Assembly (NCBI GenBank): GCA_008933995.1
Contig: WARS01000034.1
Coordinates: 62,001-126,000, forward strand
DNA from: Datnioides undecimradiatus
Taxonomy: Eukaryota > Chordata > Actinopteri > Lobotiformes > Datnioididae
Direction of reading: 5' to 3'
DNA: 64,000 nucleotides
The notes beneath the pieces are model-generated. The model worked only from the letters and a program-made list of their open reading frames with translations, was not told the origin of the DNA and did not search any database. The translations under genes and the position numbers were made by a program. Shown here one piece after another: positions 61,993 through 64,000 of this stretch. How positions within the stretch are numbered: the stretch's first letter is position 1; each line of letters starts with the position of its first letter.

Positions 61993-63728
61993 CACACACA
62001 CCTTGAGCTCCTCCACAGCTTTGCGCAGCTCCTCGGGCGTCTTGTATGTGAAGTCTCTCTCCAGGTAGTCTTCCTCGGCCTGGTTGATCCACTCCTGCAT
62101 CTCCTGCATCTCCTTCCTCAGAGCCATGGTCTTATCAAGGCCACCTTTCAGAGCCGACTTCTTAGCGTAGGCCTAGGCGGAGGAGAGGAAAACACTCAGC
62201 GTGACACGGACACGTGAGAGCGGGAAAACACACCCTCTGGACGAAGGTTACACACCTGTTTGCAGACGTTCTCCCATTGGCCGTTGAGTTCGTCCAGTAG
62301 TTTCTGGATGTAGATGGCGAACGGCGGCTCGGCCTCTTTCTTCAGGTACAGGCCCACTTCATTGATGCCGTTGACGCTGGGTTGGATGGTGTGGATGTCA
62401 TTCACCAGTGCCTGGCCAATCAGAGTGCAGGCCAGAGGTTACACAGGTGGAATTATGACCAGACATATTTATAAGCTCATATCAGTTTCCTCTTCACTTC
62501 CTTGAGAGATATTTTAAAGTACTGGATATTTTATGAATTCTGAAGGTTATTTTATGAATCCTCTGGAGCATTTGTACCCTGAGACATTTTATTTTTATCT
62601 GCTACTATATATAGATCTTTTATCAACCTGTGCCGGTTTGAGTAATTCGACATATGAGAACTGTTTGGTGGCAAGAAACACAAGATATTACGCAACATAA
62701 TCTGAGAACTGGCCACTGAAAACAATGGTTTAGTCTAAAGTAATGCCAGGATGCGTGGTGTCCTCACCGTGCACTGTTCTAACTGTTTCTCCAGAGCCTC
62801 AGAGTCTCCCAGCGCCGGCCATTCCTCGTTCAGGAACACATCCACATCTGCCATCCACTTCTTCAAAGTCTTTACATCATTCTGGTGAAGAGGGAGGGAC
62901 AAGAACAAGCGTTGAGATCAAGCCAAACTTCTGTATTACTTGGACTCTCAAGCAAAATACCGTAATCCCTTTAATCCGTCTCACCTCAAACTGCATCAGT
63001 TTGGCCATGAGCTCCTGGATTCTCTGGCCGTTTTCTGTCAGCGTGGTGCCAAGTCGTCTCCAGCGTGCCATGATGTTGTCCATCTCTGTGCGATACCTGC
63101 AGAAGTTTACAGAAGCTTACATGCTTGTTACATAACTCTTTCCTGATGCATAGCTCATCTAGACCGCTTCCTTTAAGTCTATCGTAGTGTCTCCCGATCC
63201 TGAACAAGAGCCGCTCGATTGTTACAACAGCCACTGAATTCTGTGGTGGTGAGCTTCTTTTAAACGAGGTGCCGTTTCCTGTTTACTATCACATGTCAGT
63301 GACACAACATGCCGCTTTCTAGTACAAGCAGCCTCTTTCCAGAGTCCCTGATTTGCAGAGTCAGTAGCCGAGACTGAGAAGAGACTCAATCCACAACACA
63401 AGTATGACACAGAATATATTCAATTTGCTATAACAGTGAAAAACCATCAAGCAGTGAAGCACTGGTCTCTGACAGGATAGTTGGAGACAAACTGGGTGTG
63501 TTTTAAGATGATATCAGAGAAAATCTGAGGCCCAACCAGTTTGGAGCTACGCTGCTGCAGAGTGATCTGACCTGGGATCTGCAACAAAATCACATCTTGT
63601 TTAATTCTCTCTTTCACTCTGTCTTACTTCTGGCTGATGTCTGGCGGGGCTTTCTGGAAGACTTGCTCCACAGCCGAGGTCAGGTAGTCCACCTCCCCTT
63701 GGTGTTCAGCCAGAGCCACCTGGAGGGT
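8316..63728 (-). CDS. dmd: Dystrophin, central rod to WW domain (human exons 23-62 equivalent), partial at both ends
   Basis: Dystrophin links cortical F-actin to the dystroglycan complex under the muscle membrane. The part here is the spectrin-repeat rod from the end of R6 to R24, plus hinge 4 and the start of the WW domain that contacts beta-dystroglycan. Forty-one minus-strand segments with AG/GT borders join into one open frame of 6008 bp ending in phase 2, so neither the start nor the stop codon is in the window. Exon order, phases and most lengths equal human DMD. Utrophin is excluded because segments match dystrophin where utrophin differs (for example [17 protein letters not shown] in exon 35) and because the R15-type exons 40-41, absent from utrophin, are present. 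Exons 23-62 span 55 kb here but over a megabase in human. Whether this is the only dmd copy in the genome cannot be told from the window. Confidence 0.96.
8377..10306 (-). other. Intron 61
   Basis: 1930 bp, A/T-rich, with short CA and GT runs near 10226-10237 and 10281-10298. No exon recognised. Confidence 0.55.
10307..10370 (-). CDS. dmd: dmd exon 61 (end of R24, hinge 4)
   Basis: 64 bp; human has 79 bp, both congruent to 1 modulo 3. It encodes [18 protein letters not shown], then LLH and one base over; human has [27 protein letters not shown]. The AHRDFG block is identical, but the PASQHFLST tail is reduced to LLH. The acceptor is TCCATCAG and the donor is GTGGGTAAC. An alternative GT four bases on would break the frame into exon 62 and is rejected. 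Confidence 0.88.
10401..10465. repeat. Compound tetranucleotide microsatellite (AGAC)n(AGAT)n
   Basis: Starts as AGACAGACAGGCAGAC units and changes to AGATAGATAGATAG units, 31 bp from the exon 61 acceptor on the plus strand. On the sense strand it reads (ATCT)n(GTCT)n and adds pyrimidines upstream of the exon 61 3' splice site. Confidence 0.9.
11038..11112. repeat. Long (CA)n microsatellite
   Basis: About 75 bp of almost pure CA with one CTCA interruption, the longest dinucleotide run in the window. Confidence 0.95.
14583..14729 (-). CDS. dmd: dmd exon 60 (R24)
   Basis: 147 bp, 49 codons, as in human. It encodes [20 protein letters not shown], then [20 protein letters not shown] and LNTRWRLLQ; human has ALRGEIAPLKENVSHVNDLA and LNTRWKLLQ. 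The acceptor is TACCGCAG and the donor is GTACACAC. Confidence 0.98.
14730..15496 (-). other. Intron 59
   Basis: 767 bp, A/T-rich, nothing recognised. Confidence 0.55.
15497..15765 (-). CDS. dmd: dmd exon 59 (R23/R24)
   Basis: 269 bp, as in human and the longest exon here. It encodes [20 protein letters not shown], then [20 protein letters not shown] and [19 protein letters not shown]; human has [39 protein letters not shown] and [18 protein letters not shown]. The acceptor is AACCCTCAG and the donor is GTCATATG. Confidence 0.98.
15766..17504 (-). other. Intron 58
   Basis: 1739 bp. A plus-strand frame of 157 codons (16321-16794) has no recognisable domain and I do not call it a gene. A short (GT)n is near 17045-17064. 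Otherwise nothing was seen. Confidence 0.55.
17505..17616 (-). CDS. dmd: dmd exon 58 (R23)
   Basis: 112 bp; human has 121 bp, both congruent to 1 modulo 3. It encodes [19 protein letters not shown], then [18 protein letters not shown]; human has AFKRELKTKEPVIMSTLETV and FLTEQPLEGLEKLYQEPR. The acceptor is TTGTCACAG and the donor is GTAACTGA. The three lost residues fall in the linker after FLSELP. Confidence 0.94.
17617..19633 (-). other. Intron 57
   Basis: 2017 bp, A/T-rich. A plus-strand T-run lies at about 19543-19561, with a (TTC)n/(TTA)n stretch near 18078-18105. No exon or element was recognised. Confidence 0.55.
19634..19790 (-). CDS. dmd: dmd exon 57 (R22/R23)
   Basis: 157 bp, as in human. 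It encodes AHLESEMAP, then [18 protein letters not shown] and [17 protein letters not shown]; human has SHLEASSDQWKRLHLSLQEL and PIGGDFPAVQKQNDVHR. The acceptor is TCTCAAG and the donor is GTAGGAGG. Intron 56 upstream is 98 bp. Confidence 0.98.
19889..20061 (-). CDS. dmd: dmd exon 56 (R22)
   Basis: 173 bp, as in human, ending in phase 2. It encodes [14 protein letters not shown], then [19 protein letters not shown] and [18 protein letters not shown]; human has DLQGEIEAHTDVYHNLDENS and [18 protein letters not shown]. The acceptor is CTTACTAG and the donor is GTGAGAAG. It is the first exon shared by full-length dystrophin and Dp116. Confidence 0.98.
21964..21993 (-). CDS. dmd: Dp116-type alternative first exon (isoform start)
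   Basis: Ten codons, ATG CTG CGC AGG AAG GTC TAC CAT GTT CAG in order, encode [10 protein letters not shown], followed by the donor GTTGGGAAAG. Human Dp116 starts MLHRKTYHVK and joins exon 56 in phase 0; here the phase also fits exon 56 (DLQAEID). Seven of ten residues are identical, and the position between exons 55 and 56 is the expected one. Dp116 is the Schwann-cell isoform in mammals, lacking the actin-binding domain and most of the rod. The extent of the 5' UTR cannot be seen. The donor is not a strong consensus (GTTGGG), the one weak point. Confidence 0.87.
22138..22804 (-). promoter_or_regulatory. Possible Dp116 promoter/5' region
   Basis: Upstream of the Dp116 start in sense orientation lie a pyrimidine-rich block (purine-rich AGAG/GAGG on the plus strand, 22138-22310) and four CA tracts on the sense strand. 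I see no TATA box that I would place with confidence. The assignment rests on position only. Confidence 0.3.
24045..24231 (-). CDS. dmd: dmd exon 55 (R21/R22)
   Basis: 187 bp; human has 190 bp. It encodes [13 protein letters not shown], then [38 protein letters not shown] and ends LLAQWK; human has LLQQFPLDLEKFLAWLTEAE and TTANVLQDATRKERLLED. The acceptor is CACTCCAG and the donor is GTAGGACAC. Intron 54 upstream is 116 bp. Confidence 0.98.
24348..24502 (-). CDS. dmd: dmd exon 54 (R21)
   Basis: 155 bp, as in human, ending in phase 2. It encodes [20 protein letters not shown], then [14 protein letters not shown] and WTHISK; human has QLAKDLRQWQTNVDVANDLA and LRDYSADDTRKVHM. The acceptor is CTCTTTAG and the donor is GTAACCAC. 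Intron 53 upstream is 272 bp. Confidence 0.97.
24775..24986 (-). CDS. dmd: dmd exon 53 (R20/R21)
   Basis: 212 bp, as in human. It encodes [37 protein letters not shown], then [20 protein letters not shown] and ELK; human has IERIQNQWDEVQ, EMLKDSTQWLEAKEEAE and LESWKEGPYTVDAIQKK. The acceptor is CGTTGCAG and the donor is GTTGGCAC. Confidence 0.98.
24987..26205 (-). other. Intron 52
   Basis: 1219 bp with a (GT)n tract at about 26173-26200 near the exon 52 donor and a small (GA)n run near 25530-25547. No gene recognised. Confidence 0.55.
26206..26323 (-). CDS. dmd: dmd exon 52 (R20)
   Basis: 118 bp, as in human, ending in phase 1. It encodes [17 protein letters not shown], then [20 protein letters not shown] and ER; human has ATMQDLEQRRPQLEELITAA and [19 protein letters not shown]. 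The acceptor is TTTTCAG. The donor is GTACGACAC, followed by a (CA)n tract on the sense strand. Confidence 0.98.
26600..26769 (-). CDS. dmd: dmd exon 51 with shortened hinge 3 (R20)
   Basis: 170 bp; human has 233 bp, both congruent to 2 modulo 3. It encodes [17 protein letters not shown], then [18 protein letters not shown] and [15 protein letters not shown]; human has SPTQTVTLVTQPVVTKETAI..., MPSSLMLEVPALAD and FNRAWTELTDWLSLLDQ. Twenty-one residues of hinge 3 are missing, including the Met region used as the Dp140 start in human. The donor AAG/GTCGTC is weak. Confidence 0.94.
26919..27018 (-). CDS. dmd: dmd exon 50 (R19/hinge 3)
   Basis: 100 bp; human has 109 bp, both congruent to 1 modulo 3. 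It encodes [20 protein letters not shown], then [13 protein letters not shown] with one base over; human has RKLEDLSSEWKAVNRLLQEL...LAPGLTTIGA. The acceptor is CTTGACAG and the donor is GTAAGAGC. The hinge-3 part is shortened and lacks the Pro residues of human. Confidence 0.92.
27019..27448 (-). other. Intron 49
   Basis: 430 bp, A/T-rich; nothing recognised. Confidence 0.55.
27449..27547 (-). CDS. dmd: dmd exon 49 (R19)
   Basis: 99 bp, 33 codons; human has 102 bp. It encodes [19 protein letters not shown] and ends [14 protein letters not shown]; human has ETEIAVQAKQPDVEEILSKG...HLYKEKPATQPVK. The acceptor is TTCTCCAG and the donor is GTGAGGAA. Confidence 0.95.
27672..27821 (-). CDS. dmd: dmd exon 48 (R18/R19)
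   Basis: 150 bp, 50 codons; human has 186 bp. It encodes [19 protein letters not shown], then [20 protein letters not shown], ending EEPPPR; human starts VSRALPEKQGEIEAQIKDLG. The 12 lost residues fall within the second half, around the human sequence LLLWLSPIRNQLEIYNQPNQ. The donor is GTAGGACTC. Intron 48 is 124 bp. Confidence 0.95.
27822..28449 (-). other. Intron 47
   Basis: 628 bp, A/T-rich, without a recognised feature. Confidence 0.55.
28450..28575 (-). CDS. dmd: dmd exon 47 (R18)
   Basis: 126 bp, 42 codons; human has 150 bp. It encodes [19 protein letters not shown], then [19 protein letters not shown], ending AQ; human has LLVEELPLRQGILKQLNETG...LKQTNLQWIK. Eight residues are lost in the helix B-C loop region. 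The acceptor is TGTGTCAG and the donor is GTCAGCAGC. Confidence 0.93.
28576..29063 (-). repeat. Intron 46, higher-order tandem repeat with CA tracts
   Basis: CA tracts at about 28602-28650, 28732-28763, 28869-28892 and a short degenerate one at 28985-29016 alternate with related spacers of 80-105 bp. Spacers share the phrases AAGGTTGAATTTAATAAGAA / AAGGTTGAATTTCAGCATGA / AAAGCTCAGTATAATAATAA and AATTAAATT near their ends. The array looks like a roughly 115-bp compound unit duplicated three times. Confidence 0.7.
29064..29211 (-). CDS. dmd: dmd exon 46 (R18)
   Basis: 148 bp, as in human. It completes the split Arg codon and encodes [17 protein letters not shown], then [18 protein letters not shown], ending VRDTLGKVQ; human has VLWLEEADNIASIPLEPGKE...EQVK. 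The acceptor is CTCCTGCAG and the donor is GTACCATT. It is unusually Ala-rich and GC-rich compared with its neighbours. Confidence 0.95.
29212..29859 (-). other. Intron 45
   Basis: 648 bp. (CA)n at 29819-29859 on the plus strand touches the exon 45 donor. Nothing else was recognised. Confidence 0.6.
29860..30035 (-). CDS. dmd: dmd exon 45 (R17)
   Basis: 176 bp, as in human, ending in phase 2. It encodes [20 protein letters not shown], then [18 protein letters not shown] and [19 protein letters not shown]; human has ELQDGIGQRQTVVRTLNATG and LNLRWQEVCKQLSDRKKR. The acceptor is GTGTGCAG. The donor AGGAG/GTGTGTGTG lies at the start of a (TG)n tract (plus 29819-29859). Confidence 0.96.
30036..32699 (-). 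other. Intron 44
   Basis: 2664 bp; the human counterpart exceeds 200 kb and carries the Dp140 promoter. Present are plus-strand (GT)n at 32650-32697 and 30757-30780, (CA)n at 30877-30924 and 31036-31081, and A/T-rich sequence. A minor cluster of CpGs at about 31940-31990 is too weak to call a promoter. Confidence 0.6.
32650..32697. repeat. (GT)n at the exon 44 donor
   Basis: On the sense strand this is (AC)n starting immediately after the GTAAC of the exon 44 donor. It is complementary to the (TG)n upstream of the same exon. Confidence 0.9.
32700..32835 (-). CDS. dmd: dmd exon 44 (R16/R17)
   Basis: 136 bp; human has 148 bp, both congruent to 1 modulo 3. It starts with the last base of a codon, then [33 protein letters not shown] and ends AAHRQHLR; human has RFDRSVEKWRRFHYD...FNQWLTEAEQFLRK. 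The donor AGG/GTAACACACA runs into an (AC)n tract. The exon is flanked by complementary dinucleotide repeats. Confidence 0.94.
32836..33044 (-). repeat. Intron 43 with long CA/TG tract at the exon 44 acceptor
   Basis: A 209-bp intron. Plus-strand (CA)n occupies 32847-32912 with one CATA interruption. On the sense strand it is a (TG)n tract ending about 11 bases before the exon 44 acceptor GTACATCAAG, so the polypyrimidine tract is replaced by alternating TG. Confidence 0.85.
33045..33217 (-). CDS. dmd: dmd exon 43 (R16)
   Basis: 173 bp, as in human, ending in phase 2. It encodes [20 protein letters not shown], then [13 protein letters not shown] and [14 protein letters not shown]; human has NIKDSLQQSSGRID...QWEKVNKMYKDRQ. 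The acceptor is CACACAG and the donor is GTAAGCTATG. It forms part of the nNOS-binding R16-R17 region in mammals. Confidence 0.95.
33218..33625 (-). other. Intron 42
   Basis: 408 bp, A/T-rich, without a recognised feature. Confidence 0.55.
33626..33748 (-). CDS. dmd: dmd exon 42, short form (R16)
   Basis: 123 bp, 41 codons; human exon 42 has 195 bp. It encodes [18 protein letters not shown] and ends [10 protein letters not shown], aligning with human TYLTEITHVSQALLEVEQLL...KQEESLK. The first 24 human residues (HTVREETMMVMTED and on to VPS), the insert between R15 and R16, are absent because the acceptor GGTGTCCAG lies immediately before the Glu-Tyr pair. A (TG)n-rich stretch precedes the acceptor. 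Confidence 0.93.
36278..36667. mobile_element. Non-autonomous DNA transposon (MITE), Harbinger-like
   Basis: A 390-bp element in intron 41 with imperfect terminal inverted repeats: the left end GGGCTCTATTTTGGTG faces GGGCTTGATTTTCATT read inward from the right end. It is flanked by TAA on both sides (36275-36277 and 36668-36670), the 3-bp target duplication typical of PIF/Harbinger elements. No transposase frame is present. The family assignment rests on target duplication and terminal motif only. Confidence 0.65.
37868..37982. repeat. Dispersed repeat, copy 1
   Basis: Shares three ordered blocks with 48303-48473: GAGCTCCATTATTGTCCAAA (37868), TCCTTCACTACCACGAACAC (about 37909) and CCGTCCTGCTCCC (about 37970), with CA repeats between the later blocks. 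Order and spacing show a common element of roughly 120-170 bp. Confidence 0.65.
38345..38382. repeat. Dispersed repeat fragment, inverse of 41441-41487
   Basis: The phrase CCCCCTGATTCCAGGCTTTA then TGCAAAGTTAAGC is the diverged reverse complement of the sequence in intron 39. The two fragments bracket exons 40 and 41 as inverted copies. Both look like old pieces of the same fish interspersed repeat. Confidence 0.55.
38835..39005 (-). CDS. dmd: dmd exon 41 (R15)
   Basis: 171 bp, 57 codons; human has 183 bp. It encodes [20 protein letters not shown], then [19 protein letters not shown], ending IPFKRQC; human ends KFAQFRRLNFAQI. The acceptor is CCAATAG and the donor TGT/GTGAGTTT leaves phase 0. 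The four-codon loss is at the C-terminal end, next to the deletion at the start of exon 42. Confidence 0.95.
39006..40910 (-). other. Intron 40
   Basis: 1905 bp. It holds a (GACA)n-type tract at about 39477-39511 and a plus-strand T-run at about 40639-40656 (sense poly-A). The long reading frame extending exon 40 upward in coordinate order is intronic read-through. Confidence 0.6.
40911..41063 (-). CDS. dmd: dmd exon 40 (R14/R15)
   Basis: 153 bp, 51 codons, as in human. It encodes [14 protein letters not shown], then [19 protein letters not shown], ending [10 protein letters not shown]; human has DLRSQRRKKALEISHQWYQY and LLKCLDDIEKKLASLPEP. Utrophin lacks this repeat, which supports the dystrophin call. 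Confidence 0.98.
41064..41752 (-). other. Intron 39 with a dispersed-repeat fragment
   Basis: 689 bp. The segment 41441-41487 (GGCTTAGCTTAGCATAAAAG, then CTGGAATCGGGGGAAACAGC) is a phrase I recognise as very common in percomorph genomes. A diverged copy in the opposite orientation lies in intron 41 (38345-38382). Confidence 0.6.
41441..41487. repeat. Dispersed repeat fragment, inverse of 38345-38382
   Basis: Contains GGCTTAGCTTAGCATAAAAG and CTGGAATCGGGGGAAACAGC followed by TAGCCTG. It is recognised from memory as a frequent percomorph interspersed sequence; the family name is not known to me. Confidence 0.55.
41753..41887 (-). CDS. dmd: dmd exon 39 (R14)
   Basis: 135 bp, 45 codons, one codon shorter than human. 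It encodes [20 protein letters not shown] and ends [11 protein letters not shown]; human has GTVKELLQRGDNLQQR...LLQTKHNALK. The donor is GTAACACAC. Intron 38 upstream is 96 bp. Confidence 0.96.
41984..42106 (-). CDS. dmd: dmd exon 38 (R13/R14)
   Basis: 123 bp, 41 codons, as in human. It encodes [20 protein letters not shown] and ends [13 protein letters not shown]; human has GVNLKEEDFNKDM. On the sense strand a (TG)n tract (plus 42110-42143) abuts the acceptor and an (AC)n tract (plus 41952-41973) follows the donor GTCACTCACC. Confidence 0.97.
42208..42432. repeat. Minisatellite, ten degenerate 20-24 bp units
   Basis: Ten consecutive plus-strand units begin at 42208, 42232, 42254, 42278, 42300, 42324, 42346, 42368, 42388 and 42410. 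The approximate consensus is GTAAATTTAGTGAGAGTTTG followed by AA. The array lies in intron 37, between exon 37 and the CA tract upstream of exon 38. Units alternate between about 22 and 24 bp, suggesting an older dimer amplified several times. Confidence 0.85.
42608..42778 (-). CDS. dmd: dmd exon 37 (R13)
   Basis: 171 bp, 57 codons, as in human. It encodes [20 protein letters not shown], then [20 protein letters not shown], ending [13 protein letters not shown]; human has RLKAELNDIRPKV...NRGDHCRKLVEPQISELNH. The acceptor is CCTGCAG and the donor is GTAGGGAAC. Confidence 0.97.
42779..43485 (-). other. Intron 36
   Basis: 707 bp, strongly A/T-rich between about 42940 and 43200. No recognised repeat. 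Confidence 0.55.
43486..43608 (-). CDS. dmd: dmd exon 36 (R13)
   Basis: 123 bp, 41 codons; human has 129 bp. It encodes [19 protein letters not shown] and ends GPNDAVLK, against human EYQKHMETFDQNVDHITKW...EDVLK. The donor is ambiguous. AAG/GTGGTA is preferred because the exon then ends VLK as in human; the next GT, three bases on, would add one Val and start the feature at 43483. Confidence 0.93.
43778..43957 (-). CDS. dmd: dmd exon 35 (R12)
   Basis: 180 bp, 60 codons, as in human. It starts [14 protein letters not shown] and ends [18 protein letters not shown], identical to human dystrophin over [17 protein letters not shown]. The acceptor is CCTGTCAG and the donor is GTCAGAGA. Intron 35 is 169 bp. 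Confidence 0.98.
43958..44395 (-). other. Intron 34
   Basis: 438 bp without a recognised feature. Confidence 0.55.
44396..44566 (-). CDS. dmd: dmd exon 34 (R11/R12)
   Basis: 171 bp, 57 codons, as in human. It encodes [20 protein letters not shown], then [18 protein letters not shown] and [15 protein letters not shown]; human has [18 protein letters not shown] and EGMPSNLDSEVAWGK. The acceptor is ATGCGTAG and the donor is GTATGACA. Confidence 0.98.
44651..44806 (-). CDS. dmd: dmd exon 33 (R11)
   Basis: 156 bp, 52 codons, as in human. It encodes [14 protein letters not shown], then [20 protein letters not shown], ending [12 protein letters not shown]. This is among the best conserved exons of the rod. 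The donor is GTCAGCAC. Intron 33 is 84 bp. Confidence 0.98.
44896..45069 (-). CDS. dmd: dmd exon 32 (R10/R11)
   Basis: 174 bp, 58 codons, as in human. It contains [17 protein letters not shown] and [15 protein letters not shown]; human dystrophin has [17 protein letters not shown] and SVEQEVVQSQLNHCV. Utrophin reads DVDPDVIQTHL at the second block, which helps separate the paralogues. Intron 32 after it is 89 bp. Confidence 0.98.
45070..45878 (-). other. Intron 31
   Basis: 809 bp, A/T-rich, without a recognised repeat or exon. Confidence 0.55.
45879..45989 (-). CDS. dmd: dmd exon 31 (R10)
   Basis: 111 bp, 37 codons, as in human. It encodes [19 protein letters not shown] and ends [10 protein letters not shown]; human has IQSDLTSHEISLEEMKK...RVLSQIDVAQ. 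The acceptor is ATTACACAG and the donor is GTATACAG. Confidence 0.96.
45990..47545 (-). other. Intron 30
   Basis: 1556 bp with a (CA)n tract at 46398-46441 and a (GT)n tract at 46579-46619 in opposite orientation, about 140 bp apart. Nothing else was recognised. Confidence 0.6.
47546..47707 (-). CDS. dmd: dmd exon 30 (R9/R10)
   Basis: 162 bp, 54 codons, as in human. It encodes [19 protein letters not shown] and ends [19 protein letters not shown] (human LAAYIADKVDAAQMPQEAQ). The acceptor is CTTCAG and the donor is GTAGCCGTC. In mammals this is the first shared exon of Dp260. Confidence 0.97.
48303..48473. repeat. Dispersed repeat, copy 2 (intron 29)
   Basis: Blocks GGAGCTCCATCATTGTCCAA, TCCTTCATTCCCACGAAAAC and CCGTCCTGCTGCCC occur in the same order as at 37868-37982. 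The internal CA tract (48380-48424) is longer here. Confidence 0.65.
48606..48633. repeat. (TTTAG)n pentanucleotide repeat
   Basis: Five consecutive TTTAG units in intron 29, followed by a degenerate copy. Confidence 0.9.
54353..54502 (-). CDS. dmd: dmd exon 29 (R9)
   Basis: 150 bp, 50 codons, as in human. It encodes [20 protein letters not shown], then [13 protein letters not shown], ending [10 protein letters not shown]; human has SLENLMRHSEDNPNQIR and QTLTDGGVMDELI. The acceptor is TTTACAG and the donor is GTACGTCA. Confidence 0.98.
54503..56559 (-). other. Intron 28
   Basis: 2057 bp. A CpG-rich patch lies at about 56215-56380 (16 CpGs by eye in 165 bp), close to the exon 28 donor, with a weaker one at 55610-55800. 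The rest is A/T-rich. No exon was recognised. Confidence 0.5.
56560..56694 (-). CDS. dmd: dmd exon 28 (R8/R9)
   Basis: 135 bp, 45 codons, as in human. It starts [15 protein letters not shown] (human VWACWHELLSYLEK) and ends [11 protein letters not shown] (human GGAEEISEVLD). The acceptor is TTTTGCAG and the donor is GTGAGTATG. Confidence 0.98.
56695..58539 (-). other. Intron 27
   Basis: 1845 bp of unique-looking sequence with a short CA run near 58461-58471. No gene, RNA or transposon signature was recognised. Confidence 0.55.
58540..58722 (-). CDS. dmd: dmd exon 27 (R8)
   Basis: 183 bp, 61 codons, equal to human exon 27. It encodes [20 protein letters not shown], then [20 protein letters not shown], ending [10 protein letters not shown]; human has KVKLLTESVNSVIAQAPP and NGKCKTLE. 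The acceptor CCATCAG and donor GTACAAAC leave phase 0. Par-1b binding maps to R8-R9 in mammals. Confidence 0.97.
58723..62001 (-). other. Intron 26
   Basis: A 3.3-kb intron. It holds purine-rich plus-strand stretches (about 59582-59660, 59890-59990 and 60210-60350, with GGA/AGAG runs), A/T-rich spacers, and a (CA)n tract at 61963-61990 abutting the exon 26 donor. No exon-like or conserved peptide was recognised. Confidence 0.6.
62002..62172 (-). CDS. dmd: dmd exon 26 (R7/R8)
   Basis: 171 bp, 57 codons, phase 0, as in human. The strongest block is [19 protein letters not shown], against human QAEEEYLERDFEYKTPDEL. The donor AAG/GTGTGTGTGC is the first unit of a (TG)n tract (plus strand 61963-62001), so the 5' splice site is embedded in a microsatellite. 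Confidence 0.97.
62256..62411 (-). CDS. dmd: dmd exon 25 (R7)
   Basis: 156 bp, 52 codons, phase 0, equal to human exon 25. It encodes [20 protein letters not shown] and ends [12 protein letters not shown], against human LLVSDIQTIQPSLNSVNEGG...QWDHMCQQ. The acceptor is GGCCAG. The donor GTGTGTAACC follows CAG. Intron 25 is 83 bp. Confidence 0.97.
62412..62767 (-). other. Intron 24
   Basis: A 356-bp intron, A/T-rich in its middle. No repeat, RNA or regulatory feature was recognised. Confidence 0.6.
62768..62881 (-). CDS. dmd: dmd exon 24 (R7)
   Basis: 114 bp, 38 codons, phase 0 at both ends and the same length as human exon 24. It encodes [20 protein letters not shown], then WPALGDSE identical to human, ending QLEQCT. 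The donor is GTGAGGAC. Intron 23 downstream of the split exon is only 103 bp. Confidence 0.97.
62985..63096 (-). CDS. dmd: dmd exon 23, second half (R6/R7)
   Basis: A 112-bp segment beginning with the last base of the split Lys codon and ending in phase 0 at ATGCAGTTTGAG/GTGAGA. It encodes [18 protein letters not shown] followed by LMAKLMQFE, matching human YQSEFEEIEGRWKKLSS...KLRKIQ. The Trp in ARWRRL is the conserved helix Trp of the spectrin repeat. Confidence 0.95.
63097..63627 (-). other. Extra intron inside human exon 23
   Basis: A 531-bp phase-2 intron, GTAAGAC...CTTCTGCAG, placed where mammalian dystrophin has none. No transposon ends or long repeats were recognised in it, so its origin is not evident from the sequence. 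Confidence 0.85.
63628..63728 (-). CDS. dmd: dmd exon 23, first half (R6)
   Basis: A 101-bp segment with acceptor ..CACTCCAG and donor GTAAGAC, ending in phase 2 after CAG AA. It encodes [16 protein letters not shown] and then [14 protein letters not shown], aligning with human ALQSSLQEQQ...APSEISR at the start of exon 23. In human this sequence is continuous with the next segment. Here it is cut by a 531-bp intron within the Lys codon of the K-Y pair. The 101 bp here plus 112 bp in the next segment equal the 213 bp of human exon 23 exactly. Confidence 0.92.
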
Positions 63729-63730
63729 CT

Positions 63731-63769
<39 letters not shown>

Positions 63770-64000
63770 GACAGATAGAAGAAAAAGAAAGAGAGAGGAG
63801 ATTCAGTGTGTGTCAGAGTCAGAGTCCGGCATTAGTGTGGATATGATGTGTGTGTTTGATTTGACTCTACCCAGGTGCATTATCTGATTCATGCAGTCAC
63901 ATTAGATTACACCTTTATTACTCGCGCTTCTGTGCAAACCTGCAGTGTTTGTTCAAATAGATACAGTATATATTTCTGTCCACAAATCAGTCCTCACGCC
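63729..64000 (-). other. Intron 22, 3' end
   Basis: Non-coding sequence upstream of exon 23. A (GA)n tract at about 63733-63766 reads as (CT)n on the sense strand and serves as the polypyrimidine tract of the exon 23 acceptor. Nothing else was recognised; exon 22 must lie beyond the window. Confidence 0.7.

Noticed and set aside
8316..63728. Utrophin (utrn) instead of dystrophin
   Set aside because: Exon 61 and a few C-terminal blocks (DLQAEID, QRWNDLR) resemble utrophin, but exons 32, 35 and 53 match dystrophin where utrophin diverges, and the R15-type exons 40-41, missing from utrophin, are present.

Overview
The window is a stretch of a teleost fish genome, probably a percomorph judging by the dense CA/GT microsatellites, small introns and percomorph-type dispersed repeats. 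It lies inside one gene: dystrophin (dmd), transcribed on the minus strand. I identified it by reading the minus-strand exons and comparing them with remembered mammalian dystrophin; no search was run. Forty-one coding segments, with GT/AG borders and conserved intron phases, correspond one by one to human DMD exons 23 to 62 (one human exon is split in two here). Exons 1-22 lie beyond position 64000 and exon 63 onward lies before position 1. The segments sum to 6008 bp against 6275 bp for human exons 23-62, and every length difference is a multiple of three.

Layout along the transcript (high to low coordinates): 63728-44396 encodes the end of spectrin repeat R6 through about R12 (exons 23-34). 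43957-38835 covers R12-R15 (exons 35-41). 33748-29860 covers R16-R17, the nNOS-binding part in mammals (exons 42-45). 29211-26919 covers R18-R19 (exons 46-50). 26769-14583 runs from a shortened hinge 3 through R20-R24 (exons 51-60). 10370-8316 holds the end of R24, hinge 4 and the first half of the WW domain (exons 61-62). Intron 62 fills the rest.

Two internal start exons known from mammals are recognisable. Intron 55 contains a Dp116-type first exon (21964-21993; [10 protein letters not shown] against human MLHRKTYHVK), spliced in phase to exon 56. Intron 62 contains a Dp71-type first exon (2022-2041; MREQLR plus a split codon, against human MREQLKG) at the edge of a dense CpG island. The full-length rod protein, Schwann-cell-type Dp116 and ubiquitous Dp71 therefore appear to be produced from one nested locus, as in mammals. 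I did not find Dp260 or Dp140 first exons, and the part of exon 51 that carries the human Dp140 start codon is missing.

The most unusual points are: an intron interrupting human exon 23; loss of the R15-R16 insert at the start of exon 42; a shortened hinge 3; Phe in place of the first WW-domain Trp; and exons bracketed by complementary (TG)n and (CA)n tracts. The rest is intron with microsatellites, a minisatellite, a Harbinger-like MITE and a few dispersed repeats. I see no second gene, no RNA gene and no CRISPR array.
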